Assembly (NCBI GenBank): GCA_959020865.1
Contig: CAUEUD010000181.1
Location: forward strand, 1 to 7,466
Length of the DNA: 7,466 nucleotides
DNA from: Eubacterium limosum
Lineage (GTDB): Bacteria; Bacillota; Clostridia; Eubacteriales; Eubacteriaceae
Direction of reading: 5' to 3'
Positions 6,727 to 7,466 of the stretch are shown here, one piece after another (positions within the stretch are counted from its first letter, which is position 1; every line of letters starts with the position of its first letter). The notes beneath the pieces were generated by a model. That model searched no databases, was not told the origin of the DNA, and saw only the letters and a program-made list of their open reading frames with translations. The position numbers and the translations under genes were made by a program.

Positions 6727-6786
6727 TTATTCAGCTGATTCTTCTAATTCTGAGTATAATTTTCTTAATGGATTGTAGTACATCAT
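6727..6786 (-). CDS. MMYYNP-family small peptide, copy D (19 residues)
   Basis: The peptide is MMYYNPLRKLYSELEESAE. GGGAGGT (6794-6800) ends 7 nt before the first of two tandem ATGs. The N-terminal MMYYNP is shared with the copies at 7068, 7202 and 7295, while the tail differs and is acidic. Arg8 is encoded by AGA here but by CGT in copies B and C, and Pro-X-Arg-Lys-Leu is kept, which points to selection on the peptide. No signal peptide or membrane segment is present. Function unknown. Confidence 0.65.
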   Translation of the reverse strand: MMYYNPLRKLYSELEESAE

Positions 6787-6854
6787 TTTGAGTACCTCCC
6801 TTTTCTTTTCAAAATTTTGTTATTAAACCGTCTGTCAAAGAAATGCCTTGTTCC

Positions 6855-7043
6855 GAGACTCTGCCTTTTATCCAGATAAGAAAAAGCATCCCAGCGCTGC
6901 GGGTGACGGCCCAATAAAGTGCTGTTTTTACAAAACAGCCGGACACATGCGCTATAAAGCATCAGCTTTAGTGAATGAGATTCAACCCGCATGGTCGTAT
7001 CCGCAGGACGGCTTTTTCTTCCTTAGGTAAAAGGCGCCGTCTC
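6855..7043. repeat. 189-bp inverted-repeat element inserted in the peptide array
   Basis: The left arm (6855-6887) and right arm (7011-7043) pair as GAGAC/GTCTC plus a 25-bp imperfect arm (6863-6887 with 7011-7035). The 123-nt interior is GC-richer than its flanks and contains GCTGTTTT-TAC-AAAACAGC, TAAAGC-ATCA-GCTTTA and a long-range CTGCGG/CCGCAG pairing, so a branched RNA fold is possible. A second copy's arm lies at 10-40. Removing the element would leave about 92 nt between peptides C and D, close to the other intervals, suggesting insertion. It encodes no credible protein; a 69-codon minus frame across it looks incidental. It could be a MITE or a repeated structured RNA. Confidence 0.7.
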
Positions 7044-7067
7044 TTAAGGTTTTCAGTTATCTGTCAA

Positions 7068-7136
7068 TTATTTAGCGGATTTTTCTGCTAATTCAATTTC
7101 TTCTAGTAATTTACGGATTGGATTGTAGTACATCAT
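7068..7136 (-). CDS. MMYYNP-family small peptide, copy C (22 residues)
   Basis: The peptide starts MMYYNPIRKLLEE and ends with a nine-residue tail finishing EKSAK. AAGAGGT (7144-7150) lies exactly 7 nt before the first ATG. After Asn5-Pro6, a typical helix N-cap, the remaining 16 residues are Leu/Ile/Lys/Glu/Ala and would form an amphipathic helix. Its leader (7137-7175) closely resembles the leader of copy A, evidence of duplication. No export signal is seen. Function unknown. Confidence 0.72.
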   Translation of the reverse strand: MMYYNPIRKLLEEIELAEKSAK

Positions 7137-7201
7137 GGTGTTTACCTCTTTCCTTGTCAATTTATTTTATATAAAGCGAATCATTCGCCGGTTCATCTTT
7201 A

Positions 7202-7252
7202 TTATCGGGATACCTTTTCTAATAATTTACGGATTGGGTTGTAGTACATCAT
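7202..7252 (-). CDS. MMYYNP-family small peptide, copy B (16 residues)
   Basis: The product is MMYYNPIRKLLEKVSR, the shortest complete member. It has the strongest ribosome binding site of the array, AAGGAGGT (7260-7267), again 7 nt before the first ATG. The first 12 residues equal those of copy C, with synonymous changes (AAC for AAT at Asn5, TTA for CTA at Leu11). The short tail may be natural or a truncation. It lies 42 nt after copy A and 65 nt before copy C. Confidence 0.68.
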   Translation of the reverse strand: MMYYNPIRKLLEKVSR

Positions 7253-7294
7253 CTTCGTTACCTCCTTTTTAGTTTACTGTATTCTTTATTCTAT

Positions 7295-7363
7295 TTACCT
7301 GGAAGCTTTTGCTCCGCGTTCTAATTTTTCTAGTAATAATTTCATTGGATTATAGTACATCAT
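7295..7363 (-). CDS. MMYYNP-family small peptide, copy A (22 residues)
   Basis: The peptide begins MMYYNPMKLLLEKLE and ends GAKASR. AAAGAGGT (7371-7378) precedes the first ATG by 7 nt. Tyr4 is TAT here against TAC in the other copies, a silent change. The core differs from B and C by Met-Lys-Leu in place of Ile-Arg-Lys, yet Leu10, Leu11 and Glu12 are kept. The tail is basic, unlike the acidic tail of copy D. Confidence 0.7.
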   Translation of the reverse strand: MMYYNPMKLLLEKLERGAKASR

Positions 7364-7426
7364 TGTGTTTACCTCTTTCTTCAATTTTTATTTTTTATAT
7401 CAATCTAACAAGTTACCAGATACGGA

Positions 7427-7465
7427 TCATTTTGATTTTTCTACAACTTTTTTAAGTTTCAGCAG
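7427..7465 (-). CDS. C-terminal end of a probable fifth MMYYNP-family peptide, cut by the window edge
   Basis: Read leftward from the right edge, one frame gives LLKLKKVVEKSK and then TGA (7427-7429), 63 nt before copy A, the usual spacing in this array. It aligns with the LLEE...EKSAK end of copy C. The start, and hence the diagnostic MMYYNP, would lie just beyond the window, so this assignment is inference from the tail and position. Confidence 0.5.
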   Translation of the reverse strand: MLKLKKVVEKSK

Positions 7466-7466
7466 T

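Noticed and set aside
6783..6992. 69-codon minus-strand frame across the inverted-repeat element
   Set aside because: It starts inside the element arm-to-arm region, lacks a ribosome binding site and ends over the start of peptide D; the sequence is better explained as repeat DNA.
6855..7043. Known riboswitch or named structured RNA class
   Set aside because: The fold is suggestive but I could not match it to any consensus I know, and the second copy at the window start argues for a dispersed repeat.
6727..7363. Leaderless bacteriocins or type I toxins as a firm call for the MMYYNP peptides
   Set aside because: Those are usually longer and strongly hydrophobic or cationic; these peptides are 16-22 residues, mixed-charge, and have no membrane segment, so the function is left open.
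6727..7466. CRISPR array, because a conserved 17-22 nt motif recurs
   Set aside because: Spacing is irregular (about 110, 115 and 350 bp), the motif is a coding start with its own ribosome binding site, and no spacer-sized uniform intervals exist.

Overview
The window reads as a chromosomal segment of a low-to-mid GC Gram-positive anaerobe of the Clostridia. Evidence: AGGAGG-type ribosome binding sites, use of TTG and GTG starts, intrinsic terminators, and proteins typical of that class. A Eubacterium or Acetobacterium relative would fit, but that is a guess from protein flavour, not something the sequence proves.

Bases 1-5492 hold a leftward polyphosphate cluster. From its promoter near 5530 it reads: a divergent Ppx/GppA-type protein (3945-5492) that has lost most active-site residues, polyphosphate kinase PPK1 (1822-3948, ATGA overlap with the previous gene), then an intact Ppx/GppA phosphatase with a C-terminal HD domain (124-1653). 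A bidirectional terminator with a 23-bp perfect stem closes the cluster at 53-107. PPK1 makes polyphosphate, the intact Ppx is expected to remove it (or pppGpp), and the degenerate paralogue may be a regulator or scaffold.

Bases 5493-6543 carry the divergent promoter region and a rightward DUF554 membrane protein gene, ended by a second bidirectional hairpin.

Bases 6600-7466 are an AT-rich accessory stretch that gene callers would probably leave empty. It holds a leftward array of tiny ORFs. Four complete ones begin MMYYNP, each with a Shine-Dalgarno motif exactly 7 nt before the first ATG. The tail of a probable fifth runs off the right edge. A further ORF with a Cys-rich tail (6609-6686) has the same 7-nt spacing. 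This peptide family is the most novel-looking item here; I do not recognise it.

Three intergenic mobile-looking elements are also present. Two (1662-1782 and 5621-5762) share one design: arms of tandem 7-bp units in inverted orientation around internal hairpins. The first sits exactly between the ppx Shine-Dalgarno and its GTG start. The third is a 189-bp inverted-repeat element (6855-7043) inside the peptide array, and the arm of a second copy lies at the left edge (10-40).
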